The notes under the pieces: model-generated
The model's database searches: none
The model's input: the letters and a program-made list of their open reading frames with translations, nothing else
Told to the model about the DNA's origin: nothing
Made by a program: the position numbers and the translations under genes
Source: DATJSN01 sp035504095
GTDB taxonomy: Bacteria; Planctomycetota; Phycisphaerae; WQYP01
DNA length: 64,000 bases
Direction of reading: 5' to 3'
NCBI GenBank assembly: GCA_035504095.1
Contig: DATJSN010000039.1
Location: forward strand, 1 to 64,000
Part shown: piece after piece, positions 1 through 7,627 of the stretch
How the letters are laid out: each line of letters starts with the position of its first letter
Numbering within the stretch: the stretch's first letter is position 1

Positions 1-195
1 GAAATTATTTATCCGATGAATCAGAAGCTCCAGAAACAGGTAAATATCCGCCTGGGTATCCAGGTTGAAGCCTCCGGCTTCATCGATCCTCAACTCAAAC
101 GAGCTCTGGATCTGCTGATTAAATCAACCGCAACCTCGCAGCCATCGATCGTTGCAGCTTCAGCGACGACGCTTCCGGCGACGACGTCCAGATAG
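1..195 (+). CDS. C-terminal end of an unidentified protein (5' truncated by window)
   Basis: An open frame enters from the left edge and stops at TAG 193-195, leaving 64 C-terminal residues. They contain a helix-like stretch (IDPQLKRALDLL) and an Ala/Ser/Thr-rich tail. A DPQL...AL ending is common at the C-terminus of S41 (CtpA-type) processing peptidases, so that family is a possible guess, but no catalytic part is visible. The stop lies 5 bases before the tsaD start, so the two genes are probably cotranscribed. Confidence 0.6.
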   Translation, partial: EIIYPMNQKLQKQVNIRLGIQVEASGFIDPQLKRALDLLIKSTATSQPSIVAASATTLPATTSR

Positions 196-200
196 TTTTT

Positions 201-1244
201 ATGAATCTTCCAAAACATGTTCTGGGTGTTGAAACCACCTGCGATGAAACCGCGGCTGCGGTCGTTTGTGATGGTTCCGTCGTGCTTTCCAACGTTGTGC
301 GTTCACAGGTTCCTCTGCATCTGCAATATGGGGGCGTTGTTCCGGAAATCGCCGCCCGCGCTCATATAGAATGGCTCAATGACATCATCGATATGGCGTT
401 TCAGCAGGCGCAGGTAAAATCCGAACAAATCGACGCCATCGGGGTGGCTAATTGTCCCGGACTCGTTGGATGCCTTTTGGTTGGCGTTTCGGCGGCCAAA
501 GCCCTGGCCTTCGCCTGGGGTCGTCCCCTGATTGGCGTGGATCACGTGCATGCTCATCTGTATGCTGCTCTGCTTGGCGATGCGGATACGGCGCCGCCTC
601 CTCGCCCGGCGCTGCCCGCACTGGGTTTGGTGATTTCCGGCGGACACACGTCGCTGTATCTGGTGGAAAATTTCGCCTGCTTAAAACGTCTTGGTTCGAC
701 GATTGACGATGCTGTTGGAGAAGCCTTTGATAAAGTCGCCGCGATTTTACAACTCGGTTATCCCGGCGGCCCTTTGGTTGAAAAATTAGCCGCCAACGGC
801 AATCCCGGCGCCGTAAAATTTCCGGTAAGTTTACTCGGCAAAGATTCTCTGGATTTTTCCTTTAGCGGTCTGAAGACGGCGGTTCTGTATCACGTCAATG
901 GCCCGCGTGGCATCGAGCGCGATGCCTCCAGCATGTCGGAGGATGCAAAAGCGAATGTTACAGCCTCTTTTCAAAAAGCTGCTGCCGAAGTTTTGTGCAC
1001 CAAGATGCGCCGTGCCCTGGAAAATTACAATGTTCGATCAGTTATTGTTGGCGGCGGAGTAAGCGCCAATACCGTTGTCCGAAAAGCCCTGCAGGATGTT
1101 GGCGCCAGCCGTGGGCTGCCTGTGTTTTTGCCGCCTTTGCGATATTGCACTGATAATGCCGCGATGATAGCAGGTTTAGCCTCAGACTTGTTTAACCAAG
1201 GGCATTTCGATGGACTTGATCTGACCGCTGTAGCCACAGTTTAA
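201..1244 (+). CDS. tsaD: tRNA N6-adenosine threonylcarbamoyltransferase TsaD
   Basis: TsaD (Kae1/Gcp family) transfers the threonylcarbamoyl group from TC-AMP to A37 of ANN-decoding tRNAs, working with TsaB and TsaE in the cytoplasm. The 347-residue length is normal. Visible motifs are the N-terminal ETTCDETAAAVV, YGGVVPEIAARAH, the metal-binding HVHAH (His115 and His119), GGHTSLYLV, and GEAFDKVA followed by GYPGGP. The ATG is 5 bases after the preceding stop, which suggests translational coupling. TsaB and TsaE are not in this window. The reading is secure from motif order and full length. Confidence 0.97.
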   Translation: MNLPKHVLGVETTCDETAAAVVCDGSVVLSNVVRSQVPLHLQYGGVVPEIAARAHIEWLNDIIDMAFQQAQVKSEQIDAIGVANCPGLVGCLLVGVSAAKALAFAWGRPLIGVDHVHAHLYAALLGDADTAPPPRPALPALGLVISGGHTSLYLVENFACLKRLGSTIDDAVGEAFDKVAAILQLGYPGGPLVEKLAANGNPGAVKFPVSLLGKDSLDFSFSGLKTAVLYHVNGPRGIERDASSMSEDAKANVTASFQKAAAEVLCTKMRRALENYNVRSVIVGGGVSANTVVRKALQDVGASRGLPVFLPPLRYCTDNAAMIAGLASDLFNQGHFDGLDLTAVATV

Positions 1245-1355
1245 GAAAAAAGTACGGAATTTTCTTGTTTTCCGGCACGCAAAGTGCTACCTATATTATT
1301 GTGAGGGGTGTCTAGGCCGCCAACCGGCACAACGAAATATTTGGGAGGCCATCTC

Positions 1356-1499
1356 ATGGCACATCGTCGCACCTCTGGTTCTAAAGTACGCTGGCACAAA
1401 ATTGGGTTTAACAAAGGGAGTTATCAGCATCGCAAACAGGCGCGGCTGGAAGCACGTCGCCTGCTTTCCAATATTCCAAGGCTCATGGACGGCGAATAA
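1356..1499 (+). CDS. 47-residue very basic protein of unknown function
   Basis: The frame is open further upstream, but ATG 1356 is preceded by GGGAGG (1343-1348) at good spacing and is the likely start. The product has 47 residues, is rich in Arg, Lys and His (MAHRRTSGSKVRWHK start), has no cysteine and no membrane segment, and ends in an acidic MDGE tail. Size and charge resemble small ribosomal or RNA-binding proteins, but I recognise no family. It sits between tsaD and a receiver-domain gene on the same strand. A real gene is supported by the strong ribosome-binding site and biased composition. Function is unknown. Confidence 0.65.
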   Translation: MAHRRTSGSKVRWHKIGFNKGSYQHRKQARLEARRLLSNIPRLMDGE

Positions 1500-1564
1500 A
1501 CCCGCTTATAGAAACCATCAGGACAGGCTTGAAGGCTTCTAAACATCTTTTTCCCGCCTTATTG

Positions 1565-1570
1565 TATAAT
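1565..1570 (+). promoter_or_regulatory. Perfect -10 box (TATAAT) upstream of the receiver-domain gene
   Basis: TATAAT lies 34 bases before the ATG at 1604, giving a leader of about 27 nt. No convincing -35 box is present at 16-18 bases upstream, so a sigma-70-type promoter is only suggested. Confidence 0.35.
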
Positions 1571-1603
1571 GGTGAGTGAAGAAAATGTTTAGGGAGCCTC
1601 TGG

Positions 1604-2086
1604 ATGGCCTCATCAAGCCGCACCAGTCACGATACACATCTGCCTCGAAGCACGGTTTTGGTCGTTGATGACAACCCCCAGAACGTTGAATTAATTCAGG
1701 CCTATCTCGAAGGCCTGAATTGTGTGACGGAGGTCGCCGTCGACGGCGTGGACGCCTTGACCAAAGTTCCGCAGATTAACCCCGATCTGATTCTTCTGGA
1801 CATCATGATGCCCAGGATGAGCGGCTTTGAGGTTTGCCGTCGCCTTAAGGCCGATTCCAGGTATCATGATATCCCCATCCTCATGGTGACCGCACTGAAT
1901 GAACTGGGCGATATTGAACGGGGAATTGAAAGCGGCACCGACGATTTCCTGAGTAAGCCTATTAATAAGCTTGAATTGCTTACACGTGTGAAGAGCCTGC
2001 TGCGCGTCAGGCATCTGAAAAATCAGCTTGAACGCACGCTGGCTTATTTGAATGAAATCGAATCCAGCGATTCACACCGGAGGTAA
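1604..2086 (+). CDS. Single-domain response regulator (CheY/PleD-type receiver)
   Basis: The 160-residue protein is essentially one receiver domain (about residues 17-135) with a short charged tail. Acidic pocket Asp22-Asp23, phosphoacceptor Asp66 (LLDIMMP), Thr96 and Lys118 (SKPI) are all present, so it should accept phosphate from a histidine kinase. There is no DNA-binding or enzymatic output domain, so it would act by protein interaction, as CheY- or DivK-like regulators do. The sequence is closest in style to the receiver of PleD-type regulators. No kinase is adjacent and the cognate pathway is unknown. GGGAG precedes the ATG. Confidence 0.88.
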   Translation: MASSSRTSHDTHLPRSTVLVVDDNPQNVELIQAYLEGLNCVTEVAVDGVDALTKVPQINPDLILLDIMMPRMSGFEVCRRLKADSRYHDIPILMVTALNELGDIERGIESGTDDFLSKPINKLELLTRVKSLLRVRHLKNQLERTLAYLNEIESSDSHRR

Positions 2087-2165
2087 GTTGGCTTTATAAA
2101 TTGTGGCGGTTTGACGCTCGCCGCCGGCTTGGGATAAATTCCATGCCTTGGTGATTTTTTTCGAC

Positions 2166-2180
2166 GCGCCGTCTCGGCGC
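2166..2180. repeat. Short perfect hairpin in the 5' region of the GH10-fold gene
   Basis: GCGCCG and CGGCGC are separated by a three-base TCT loop, 21 bases before ATG 2202. It may be part of the small-hairpin population of this window or an mRNA leader structure. The T-run lies on the wrong side for a terminator of either strand. Confidence 0.35.
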
Positions 2181-2201
2181 CTCGGACATGCAGGTTAGTT
2201 C

Positions 2202-3836
2202 ATGTTGCGATTCATGGTTTTTGTCGATGGTGTAGCGCCGTCGAATTTCGATCTGAGTTCCGCGTTTCTCGTCGGATCGGACAGCGTTCCCATTCGCGCC
2301 GAATTCACCTACGCCTCCGGCGAAATTTCATGTCGTAAGCGCGCCGCCGGCCCATCGGCGTTGGTCCTGTTGTGGGATATTAAAGGGTTTGGCCGGGTGA
2401 TGCAGGATACGGTTCGGCTGCCGGAGGCGAATCAACCTTATATTTTGAACGTCGAACTGGCGCGCGGCCGTATGATGCGTCTTTTGCAGAAACGTGAAGA
2501 CTGGGGATTGCTGGAAATCGCCGAAGCCCACTCGGTAAACGAAAAACATAATGAGGCTCGGGAACTGCTCATTTCCGCACTGGAAAACCTTGATAAACCC
2601 GCCGAAGCCGCCCGGCTCGCCGACAAATGCCTGTCGATCGCGGTGCCGGTTTCCGAACAGACATCCGTCGTTCACGCCGAGCTGCTGCTGCATCGACGCA
2701 TTCAGACGCGCAGCTTTCCGCGCAATGTGTTCGGTTGCCACATCGAGCCCGAAGCTACGGCCGAACCGGTTCGGCGCAAACTTTTGAACACAGCCGATTT
2801 CGTCTGTTTGCCGCTTCCCTGGCGCGTCCTTGAACCGGAGGAACAGAAGCTCAATTACACTGGAACTGATGAATGGTGCGATTTTCTCCGCCGCGCCAAA
2901 ATGCCGCTTGTCGCCGGGCCGATTATCCGGTTTTGGGAAGGCGTCATACCGGATTGGCTTTACATATGGGAACATGATTACGAAACCATTCGCGGTTTGC
3001 TTTATGAACATATCGAACGGGTGGTCAACCGGTGGGGCGCTAACGTTGTCTTATGGAACGTGATCAGCGGCCTGCACGTCAACAGCCATTTTTCCTTTAC
3101 CTTTGATCAGATCATGGATCTCACGCGCATGGCCGTGAGCCTGGTCAAAAAGCTTGCCCCCGGCACGCAAACCATGATTGAAATCACACAGCCGTGGGGC
3201 GAATATTACGCGAAAAATCAGCGCAGCATTCCGCCGATGATCTATGCGGAAATGGTCGTCCAAAGCGGCATTCCATTTGATACCTACGGCTTACAATTAA
3301 GTTTTGGCGTGCCACACGACGGTTGCTGGCAAAGGGACCTCTTTCAGATCAGTTCGCTGCTGGATCGATTCACCGCTTATAGCAAGCCCGTGGTCATTAC
3401 GCATTTGTCGGTGCCTGGAGGCGAGTCGGAACAGTCCGTTCAGAGCGGACTTTGGCGCAAGCCATGGTCTGAACAACTCCAGGCCCGCTGGCTGGAGGCG
3501 GTTTCCAACATTCTATTAAGCAAGCCTTTTATTGAAGCCATCTGCTGGAACGGCCTGATTGATCGGGAAAATTCCGAGATTCGTTCCGACGGATTGTTTA
3601 ACACGGAAATGAATCCCAAACCTGCGTTTCAGACCTGGCAGGCAATGCGTCGTACGCTGCTGGCTGTTCGTCAGGGAACAGCCAAAGTGCCCGATGCCAC
3701 CAAGGGGTTTGAAAAGGGTGCGGAAGGCGCCAAAGCGCCTGAAAAAAGCGCGGAAACCGCCAAAACATCGGAATCGGCCAAAAGCGCCGACGCGCCGAAG
3801 GCTCCCGCGCCCAGCGCTGCGCCTCCCAAAGCGTAA
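2202..3836 (+). CDS. GH10-fold protein lacking both catalytic glutamates (probable pseudoenzyme)
   Basis: The 544-residue protein has an N-terminal beta-rich region (about 1-150) like a carbohydrate-binding or accessory domain, a TIM-barrel resembling glycoside hydrolase family 10 (about 170-490) and an Ala/Lys/Pro-rich tail (about 497-544). In GH10 the acid/base Glu ends a WDVVNE-like motif and the nucleophile lies in a TELD-like motif. Here the corresponding sites read WNVISG (285-290) and VVITHLSVPG (Thr400-His401), so neither Glu is present. There is no signal peptide. It is likely a sugar-binding or structural protein rather than a xylanase. The gene ends 11 bases before the HhH gene, suggesting an operon. 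Confidence 0.65.
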   Translation: MLRFMVFVDGVAPSNFDLSSAFLVGSDSVPIRAEFTYASGEISCRKRAAGPSALVLLWDIKGFGRVMQDTVRLPEANQPYILNVELARGRMMRLLQKREDWGLLEIAEAHSVNEKHNEARELLISALENLDKPAEAARLADKCLSIAVPVSEQTSVVHAELLLHRRIQTRSFPRNVFGCHIEPEATAEPVRRKLLNTADFVCLPLPWRVLEPEEQKLNYTGTDEWCDFLRRAKMPLVAGPIIRFWEGVIPDWLYIWEHDYETIRGLLYEHIERVVNRWGANVVLWNVISGLHVNSHFSFTFDQIMDLTRMAVSLVKKLAPGTQTMIEITQPWGEYYAKNQRSIPPMIYAEMVVQSGIPFDTYGLQLSFGVPHDGCWQRDLFQISSLLDRFTAYSKPVVITHLSVPGGESEQSVQSGLWRKPWSEQLQARWLEAVSNILLSKPFIEAICWNGLIDRENSEIRSDGLFNTEMNPKPAFQTWQAMRRTLLAVRQGTAKVPDATKGFEKGAEGAKAPEKSAETAKTSESAKSADAPKAPAPSAAPPKA

Positions 3837-3847
3837 GGGGGAAAAGC

Positions 3848-4237
3848 ATGTCGTCGACGAGGTCTTTGCCCGGCTGGTCGAACCCGCAACAGATTTTTTT
3901 ATGTTTTTTATTATGTCTGTTGCTGATATATCTGGCCGCGTCACTGCAGCGGTTCTCGGTGAATGTAAACCAGGCGTCCGCCAATTCTCCGCCTGCTCTT
4001 GCAGAATTAAAAATTGATCCCAATACCGCCGATTTTGGTTCACTGATTCGCATACCCGATCTGGGCCCGGGTCGGGCGAAGCGTCTGCTCGCATATCGTA
4101 ACGCCCACCAAATGCAATCCGCCGGCCAGCCGGTGTTCACCAGCCCACAGGACCTTCAAAACATTCCTGACTTTGGTCCTAAAATAGCCGCCGCCCTGGC
4201 GCCCTATATGACTTTTCCCACATCTATGTACAAATGA
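3848..4237 (+). CDS. Membrane-anchored ComEA-like helix-hairpin-helix protein
   Basis: The 129-residue protein has one N-terminal membrane segment (about residues 14-34) and a C-terminal pair of helix-hairpin-helix motifs. The first reads KIDPNTADFGSL, then IPDLGPGRAKRLLAYR. The second reads NIPDFGPKIAAAL. This is the architecture of ComEA, the membrane DNA receptor of natural transformation, and of small HhH proteins in general. No ComEC or ComF is in view, so a role in DNA uptake is only inferred. A purine-rich GGGGGA stretch precedes the ATG and the gene follows the GH10-fold gene by 11 bases. Confidence 0.75.
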   Translation: MSSTRSLPGWSNPQQIFLCFLLCLLLIYLAASLQRFSVNVNQASANSPPALAELKIDPNTADFGSLIRIPDLGPGRAKRLLAYRNAHQMQSAGQPVFTSPQDLQNIPDFGPKIAAALAPYMTFPTSMYK

Positions 4238-4290
4238 ACTTGCCTCCTGTGAATTTTCAAATTTAAAATCTCAAAACCCTTCGCTCTGCG

Positions 4291-4353
4291 TTAATCAGCG
4301 CAATCTGTGGATTATTTCGTGGTTCAGAATCTGAAAACTGAAAACCAAAAACT
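4291..4353. repeat. Dispersed AT-rich intergenic repeat, copy 1
   Basis: Bases 4291-4322 match 12769-12800 at 27 of 32 positions (core AATCTGTGGAT...TTTCGTGG). The adjoining AATCTGAAAACTGA (4328-4341) recurs exactly at 6827-6840 and degenerately near 10667. The repeat fills the gap between the HhH gene and the convergent nrnA, and the nrnA stop codon falls at its edge. Confidence 0.6.
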
Positions 4354-5355
4354 TCAAACTGGCGGTAACGCCATTGTGATCGCCGCAACCAGCGTGTCGC
4401 TCGCCGCAGTCATCGGCCCGGGCAGGCGGCATCCCGCGGCGCGGGCGTGTCCTCCTCCGCCAAATTTTCCGCAAATAGCCGCTACGTCCACCTCGCGTTT
4501 GCTGCGCAGGCTCGCCCGAATCAGACCTTCGGGAGTTTCCGCGAGTAAAACGGAGATAAGTACCGACCCAACCATCAATGGAATGTCGATAAATTGCTCT
4601 GTGTGCCAGGGCTTGGCGCCAGTGGCCGCCAGGTTCTCAAGCGTAATACGCATGACGGCGATACGGTCGTTTGCAAACCATTCCAGCGATCCCAGTGCCC
4701 GATGCAAAAGTGCCAGCTTGGCTTTCTCTTCTTTCTGCATCAGGTCGCCCCATAGCAGCGAGGGCGACGCCCCGGCGTCAATCAATTCCGCCGCCAGCCG
4801 GTGCGAATTTGCCGTAACATTATCGAAGCGGAACCAGCCCGTATCACCCACCAGGCCGGCCAGAAGAGCGCTCGCCGTTGGGGAGTCGAGTTTGACATCC
4901 AGAGCTTTGGCCAGCCGGGCGATCATTTCCACGCATGCCGCCGCGGATGTATCGCGAACAATTCCCGCACATGCCAGATCACCGCTTAAATGATGATCGA
5001 TCACCAGCACATCCGCCCTGCGTTGTGCAAGCAATTCCTTCGCCGGTTCAAGCTGTTGTACGGCGGATGTATCCACGACCAACAAGCGGTCAAAGTCTGA
5101 AGAATGATCAGCAGCCCATTGTTTGCTGAATTCCACCGTCTTCACGCCGGTCGAAATAAAAATAGCTTTTAGTGAATCCGGAATCGGGTTAAACACAATT
5201 GCTGTTGCGCTTATACCGCGGCGTTCAAGTATGCGTGTTACAGCCGCCTGTGAGCCAATGGCATCTGGATCGCATCGCACGTGTGTAAACACGGCGACGT
5301 TTTTTGCCCGGCTTAATTCAGCCGCCATGGCCTGAATATCCATATTCTTATTCAT
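4354..5355 (-). CDS. nrnA: DHH/DHHA1 phosphoesterase, NrnA-like (nanoRNase / pAp phosphatase)
   Basis: This 333-residue protein has the two-domain layout of NrnA, which degrades 2-5 nt RNAs and dephosphorylates 3'-phosphoadenosine 5'-phosphate with Mn2+. Metal ligands are visible in the DHH domain: THVRCDPDAIGS (His25, Asp29, Asp31), VVDTSA (Asp95) and VIDHH (Asp120, His121, His122). GLVGDTGWFRF follows. The DHHA1 domain ends with the substrate-binding GKFGGGGHARAAG. It lies 75 bases downstream of ribF on the same strand, with a REP-like hairpin between them. Planctomycete-type genomes often keep this gene near ribF/rbfA-type genes, which is consistent. Whether both activities are present cannot be read from sequence. 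Confidence 0.88.
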   Translation of the reverse strand: MNKNMDIQAMAAELSRAKNVAVFTHVRCDPDAIGSQAAVTRILERRGISATAIVFNPIPDSLKAIFISTGVKTVEFSKQWAADHSSDFDRLLVVDTSAVQQLEPAKELLAQRRADVLVIDHHLSGDLACAGIVRDTSAAACVEMIARLAKALDVKLDSPTASALLAGLVGDTGWFRFDNVTANSHRLAAELIDAGASPSLLWGDLMQKEEKAKLALLHRALGSLEWFANDRIAVMRITLENLAATGAKPWHTEQFIDIPLMVGSVLISVLLAETPEGLIRASLRSKREVDVAAICGKFGGGGHARAAGCRLPGPMTAASDTLVAAITMALPPV

Positions 5356-5372
5356 CTAACAGAACACCTTTT

Positions 5373-5397
5373 GTAGAGCAGCCTTTCCAGGCTGCTC
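5373..5397 (+). repeat. REP-like hairpin preceded by GTAG
   Basis: A GTAG tetranucleotide overlaps the foot of a perfect 9-bp stem (GAGCAGCCT and AGGCTGCTC) closed by a TTCC loop. It lies between ribF and nrnA. This is the arrangement of REP elements recognised by RAYT (Y1-type) transposases. No RAYT gene is in the window. Confidence 0.6.
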
Positions 5398-5430
5398 ACT
5401 CTTCCCTGTCACCTGTAACCTACGTCGCGG

Positions 5431-6372
5431 CTATGCCGCGCCGTCGCGCACTAACTCCACGTCGCGTCCGATGCGATCGCGCAATGCGTCCACACCGGAA
5501 AATCGCTCCTGGTCGCGTATCCAGTGGTGAAATTCCAAATCGATCATTCGTCCATAAAGCTCGTCGCCCTGGTAATCCAGTAAAAACGCCTCTACGCTAT
5601 GCCCGGACCCATCAAATGTCGGATTGGTTCCCACACTGATTGCCGCTGGATACTCTTGAGAGTCCACTACCGCCCGGCCCGCGTAAACCCCGTCGCCAGG
5701 CATGAGTTGTACGACATCAAGATTAACCGTCGGGTACCCTAATTCCTGTCCGCGTTTGGCGCCATGAATCACATTTCCCCGCAGTGTATACGGGCGGCCC
5801 AGCATCCGTGCCGCATCCGCCATCCGTCCGTGCGAAATCAGCCAACGGATCAACGTGGTGCTCACGTCCACCTGGGTCATATCCGTTAACGTCGCCTGGG
5901 TGGTTTCAATCACCGTTGTCTTCCAGCCGAGCTGTTCGCCGGTTTTCCGCAGCATATGAACGTCTCCCAGAGCTCCGCGACCAAAAGTAAAACTGGAGCC
6001 CTCCACCACGTGAACCACTTGCAGCAAATCATGAAGAGTTTTTTGCATAAATTCTTCGGCCGAAATCGACAGAAATTCTCGCGTCGTGGAAACCACCCAC
6101 ACCACTGCAGGGCTAAAGGCGCTAAGCGCGTGTATTCGCTGTTCCAAAGTCATTAATGGTGGGCGCCGTATCGAAGGTTTTAATATCGACATCGGATGAG
6201 GGTCAAAGGTCATAATCAGAAAGGGTGCTTTTGCTTCCGCAGCAAGGCGCCGGCCTTCGGTGAGCATCCGTGTATGGCCGGCGTGAACGCCGTCAAAGTT
6301 TCCGATGCACAACACGTCCCCGCGGGCCGTTGCAGGTAATTCCCTGGCTTCATGTATTAGGCTCTGTCTCAT
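5431..6372 (-). CDS. ribF: Bifunctional riboflavin kinase / FAD synthetase RibF
   Basis: The 313-residue protein has an N-terminal FMN adenylyltransferase domain with the nucleotidyltransferase signature IGNFDGVHAGH (His30, His33) and a C-terminal riboflavin kinase domain containing GAKRGQELGYPTVNLD. It converts riboflavin to FMN and FAD. The ATG (6370-6372) is the only sensible start, 17 residues before the family core, yet it lies inside the terminal 15-bp arm of the 6359-6634 palindrome. The stop TAG also lies in a short palindrome (GCGGCATAGCCGC on the coding strand). The gene seems bounded by repeats on both sides, but all core motifs are intact. Confidence 0.95.
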   Translation of the reverse strand: MRQSLIHEARELPATARGDVLCIGNFDGVHAGHTRMLTEGRRLAAEAKAPFLIMTFDPHPMSILKPSIRRPPLMTLEQRIHALSAFSPAVVWVVSTTREFLSISAEEFMQKTLHDLLQVVHVVEGSSFTFGRGALGDVHMLRKTGEQLGWKTTVIETTQATLTDMTQVDVSTTLIRWLISHGRMADAARMLGRPYTLRGNVIHGAKRGQELGYPTVNLDVVQLMPGDGVYAGRAVVDSQEYPAAISVGTNPTFDGSGHSVEAFLLDYQGDELYGRMIDLEFHHWIRDQERFSGVDALRDRIGRDVELVRDGAA

Positions 6373-6634
6373 AACACGTCGGGGCCGCGACGTCGGCTAC
6401 CTGGCCACGAGCCAAGGAGCACCGACGAAGCCCTTATTAAAAATACAGCGAGGAGGTGCGACGCCGGATTCGGAGCCAGGGAGCCTCGTCCCGAAGGGTT
6501 TGGCCTCCAAGCGGCCATCTGCGGCGTCATCGCTCCTCGCCATATTATCTGTCGAATATCCCCTCGTCGCTCTTCCTTGCATCTGTCCACTTGGAGGCCA
6601 AACGCGGCTCCCGAGGTGCTATGAGACAGAGCCT
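6359..6634. repeat. Large imperfect palindrome / foldback element with 15-bp terminal inverted repeats
   Basis: AGGCTCTGTCTCATA (6359-6373) is repeated as its exact reverse complement at 6620-6634. Inside, 6448-6455 and 6460-6465 pair with 6533-6540 and 6523-6528 on nearly the same axis (about 6495). The 17 bases next to each terminal repeat are also mostly complementary. A further perfect 14-bp inverted pair (GTTTGGCCTCCAAG, 6498-6511 and 6590-6603) lies off this axis. No ORF of note and no clear target-site duplication are present. It may be a MITE-like remnant or a structured RNA. Its left end contains the ribF start codon. Confidence 0.65.
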
Positions 6635-6686
6635 GGCAGCATCGAAACAGTATAAACATTGCGTTTTAATTGTGCATGATGCAAAT

Positions 6687-6781
6687 GTAGAACAGTCTCT
6701 CCAGGTTGTTCAAATAGCCCCGGGATTCCTTCCCGGGGTCGTCTTGGTCTGTAGTAGGCATGCTCCGCGTGCTGTTGCTAC
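6687..6781 (+). repeat. Cluster of three REP-like hairpins
   Basis: Three stem-loops follow each other. 6687-6711 has GTAG plus a 9-bp stem (two G-T wobbles, CTCC loop). 6718-6738 has an 8-bp CCCCGGGA stem with a 5-base loop. 6751-6781 starts with GTAG and ends with CTAC, with a GCATGC/GCGTGC inner stem. Pairing is kept through G-T wobbles, which suggests selection or origin at the single-strand level. Together with the palindrome they fill the 553-base gap between ribF and scpB. Confidence 0.55.
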
Positions 6782-6925
6782 ATCGAGGCAATTTTCGTAC
6801 GGTTTTCATGTTTTTCGCGGTTGCAAAATCTGAAAACTGAACACTGAAAACTTCCAACTCCGTGCGGCTATGCCGCGCGGACATGCTTTACTCTCGCGGC
6901 CCAGTTCGCTAGATTCACAGATGTT

Positions 6926-7546
6926 ATGGAGAATTCAGCCAAACAACCTGACTCGACCCCACTCATTCCCGACTCCGGCGTCGCGATCAACGCCGGTGAA
7001 GATTTCCAACTTGGGTCTATGCCCCTGCAACAGGTGCTCGAGGCTATTTTGTTTTCCAGCGATATTCCGCTTTCCGCGGGCAAATTGGCCCAGACTCTGG
7101 GGATGGATTCCACACGTCCCGTTAAAGAGGCGGTGGAAAAACTAAATGAAATTTATGCCCAGCGTCAGGCCGCATATCGTATCGAAGATCGCGCCGGCGG
7201 TTATCAATTGCTGACGCTTCCACAATACGCCGAGTATATCCAGCGCCTGGTTCGTAAGCGCGACGAAGGGCGATTGACGCCCGCGTCATTGGAAACACTA
7301 GCCATCATCGCCTATAAGCAGCCGATTTTGCGCGTAGACGTTGAGGCAATCCGCGGCGTTGCCTGTGGCGATGTGATCCGAACACTGATGGAATATAACT
7401 TGGTCAAAATCGTCGGGCGCGCGGAAGAAATCGGCCGCCCAATGCTTTATGGCACAACCAAACATTTTTTGGAAGTTTTCGGCCTGGCCAGCATCAAGGA
7501 TTTGCCGCGTGCTGAACAACTCAAAGAGCCGCAACAAGCGCCCTGA
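6926..7546 (+). CDS. scpB: Segregation and condensation protein B (ScpB)
   Basis: ScpB dimers bind the kleisin ScpA and, with SMC, form the chromosome-organising condensin. The 206-residue protein has the two winged-helix domains of the family: LEAILFSSDIPLSAGKLAQTLG begins the first and LETLAIIAYKQPILRVDVEAIRG lies in the second, followed by GRPMLYGTTKHFLEVFGL. The first 31 residues are a non-conserved extension, and Met32 could be an alternative start. No clear Shine-Dalgarno sequence precedes either. smc is at 27 kb in this window, while scpA is not seen. It is isolated from other genes by repeat-filled gaps. Confidence 0.93.
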   Translation: MENSAKQPDSTPLIPDSGVAINAGEDFQLGSMPLQQVLEAILFSSDIPLSAGKLAQTLGMDSTRPVKEAVEKLNEIYAQRQAAYRIEDRAGGYQLLTLPQYAEYIQRLVRKRDEGRLTPASLETLAIIAYKQPILRVDVEAIRGVACGDVIRTLMEYNLVKIVGRAEEIGRPMLYGTTKHFLEVFGLASIKDLPRAEQLKEPQQAP

Positions 7547-7627
7547 GATGCTCTGAAATATGAAATTTTAAATTTATTCGTCACTTGCACATTTCCTTAC
7601 TTGCTCTCCTGATCAACTGCTCAACTT

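Noticed and set aside
2202..3836. Annotation as active endo-1,4-beta-xylanase
   Set aside because: Both catalytic glutamates are missing at the aligned positions and no signal peptide is present.
6359..6634. Complete insertion sequence
   Set aside because: Too short, no transposase frame and no clear target duplication at the ends.
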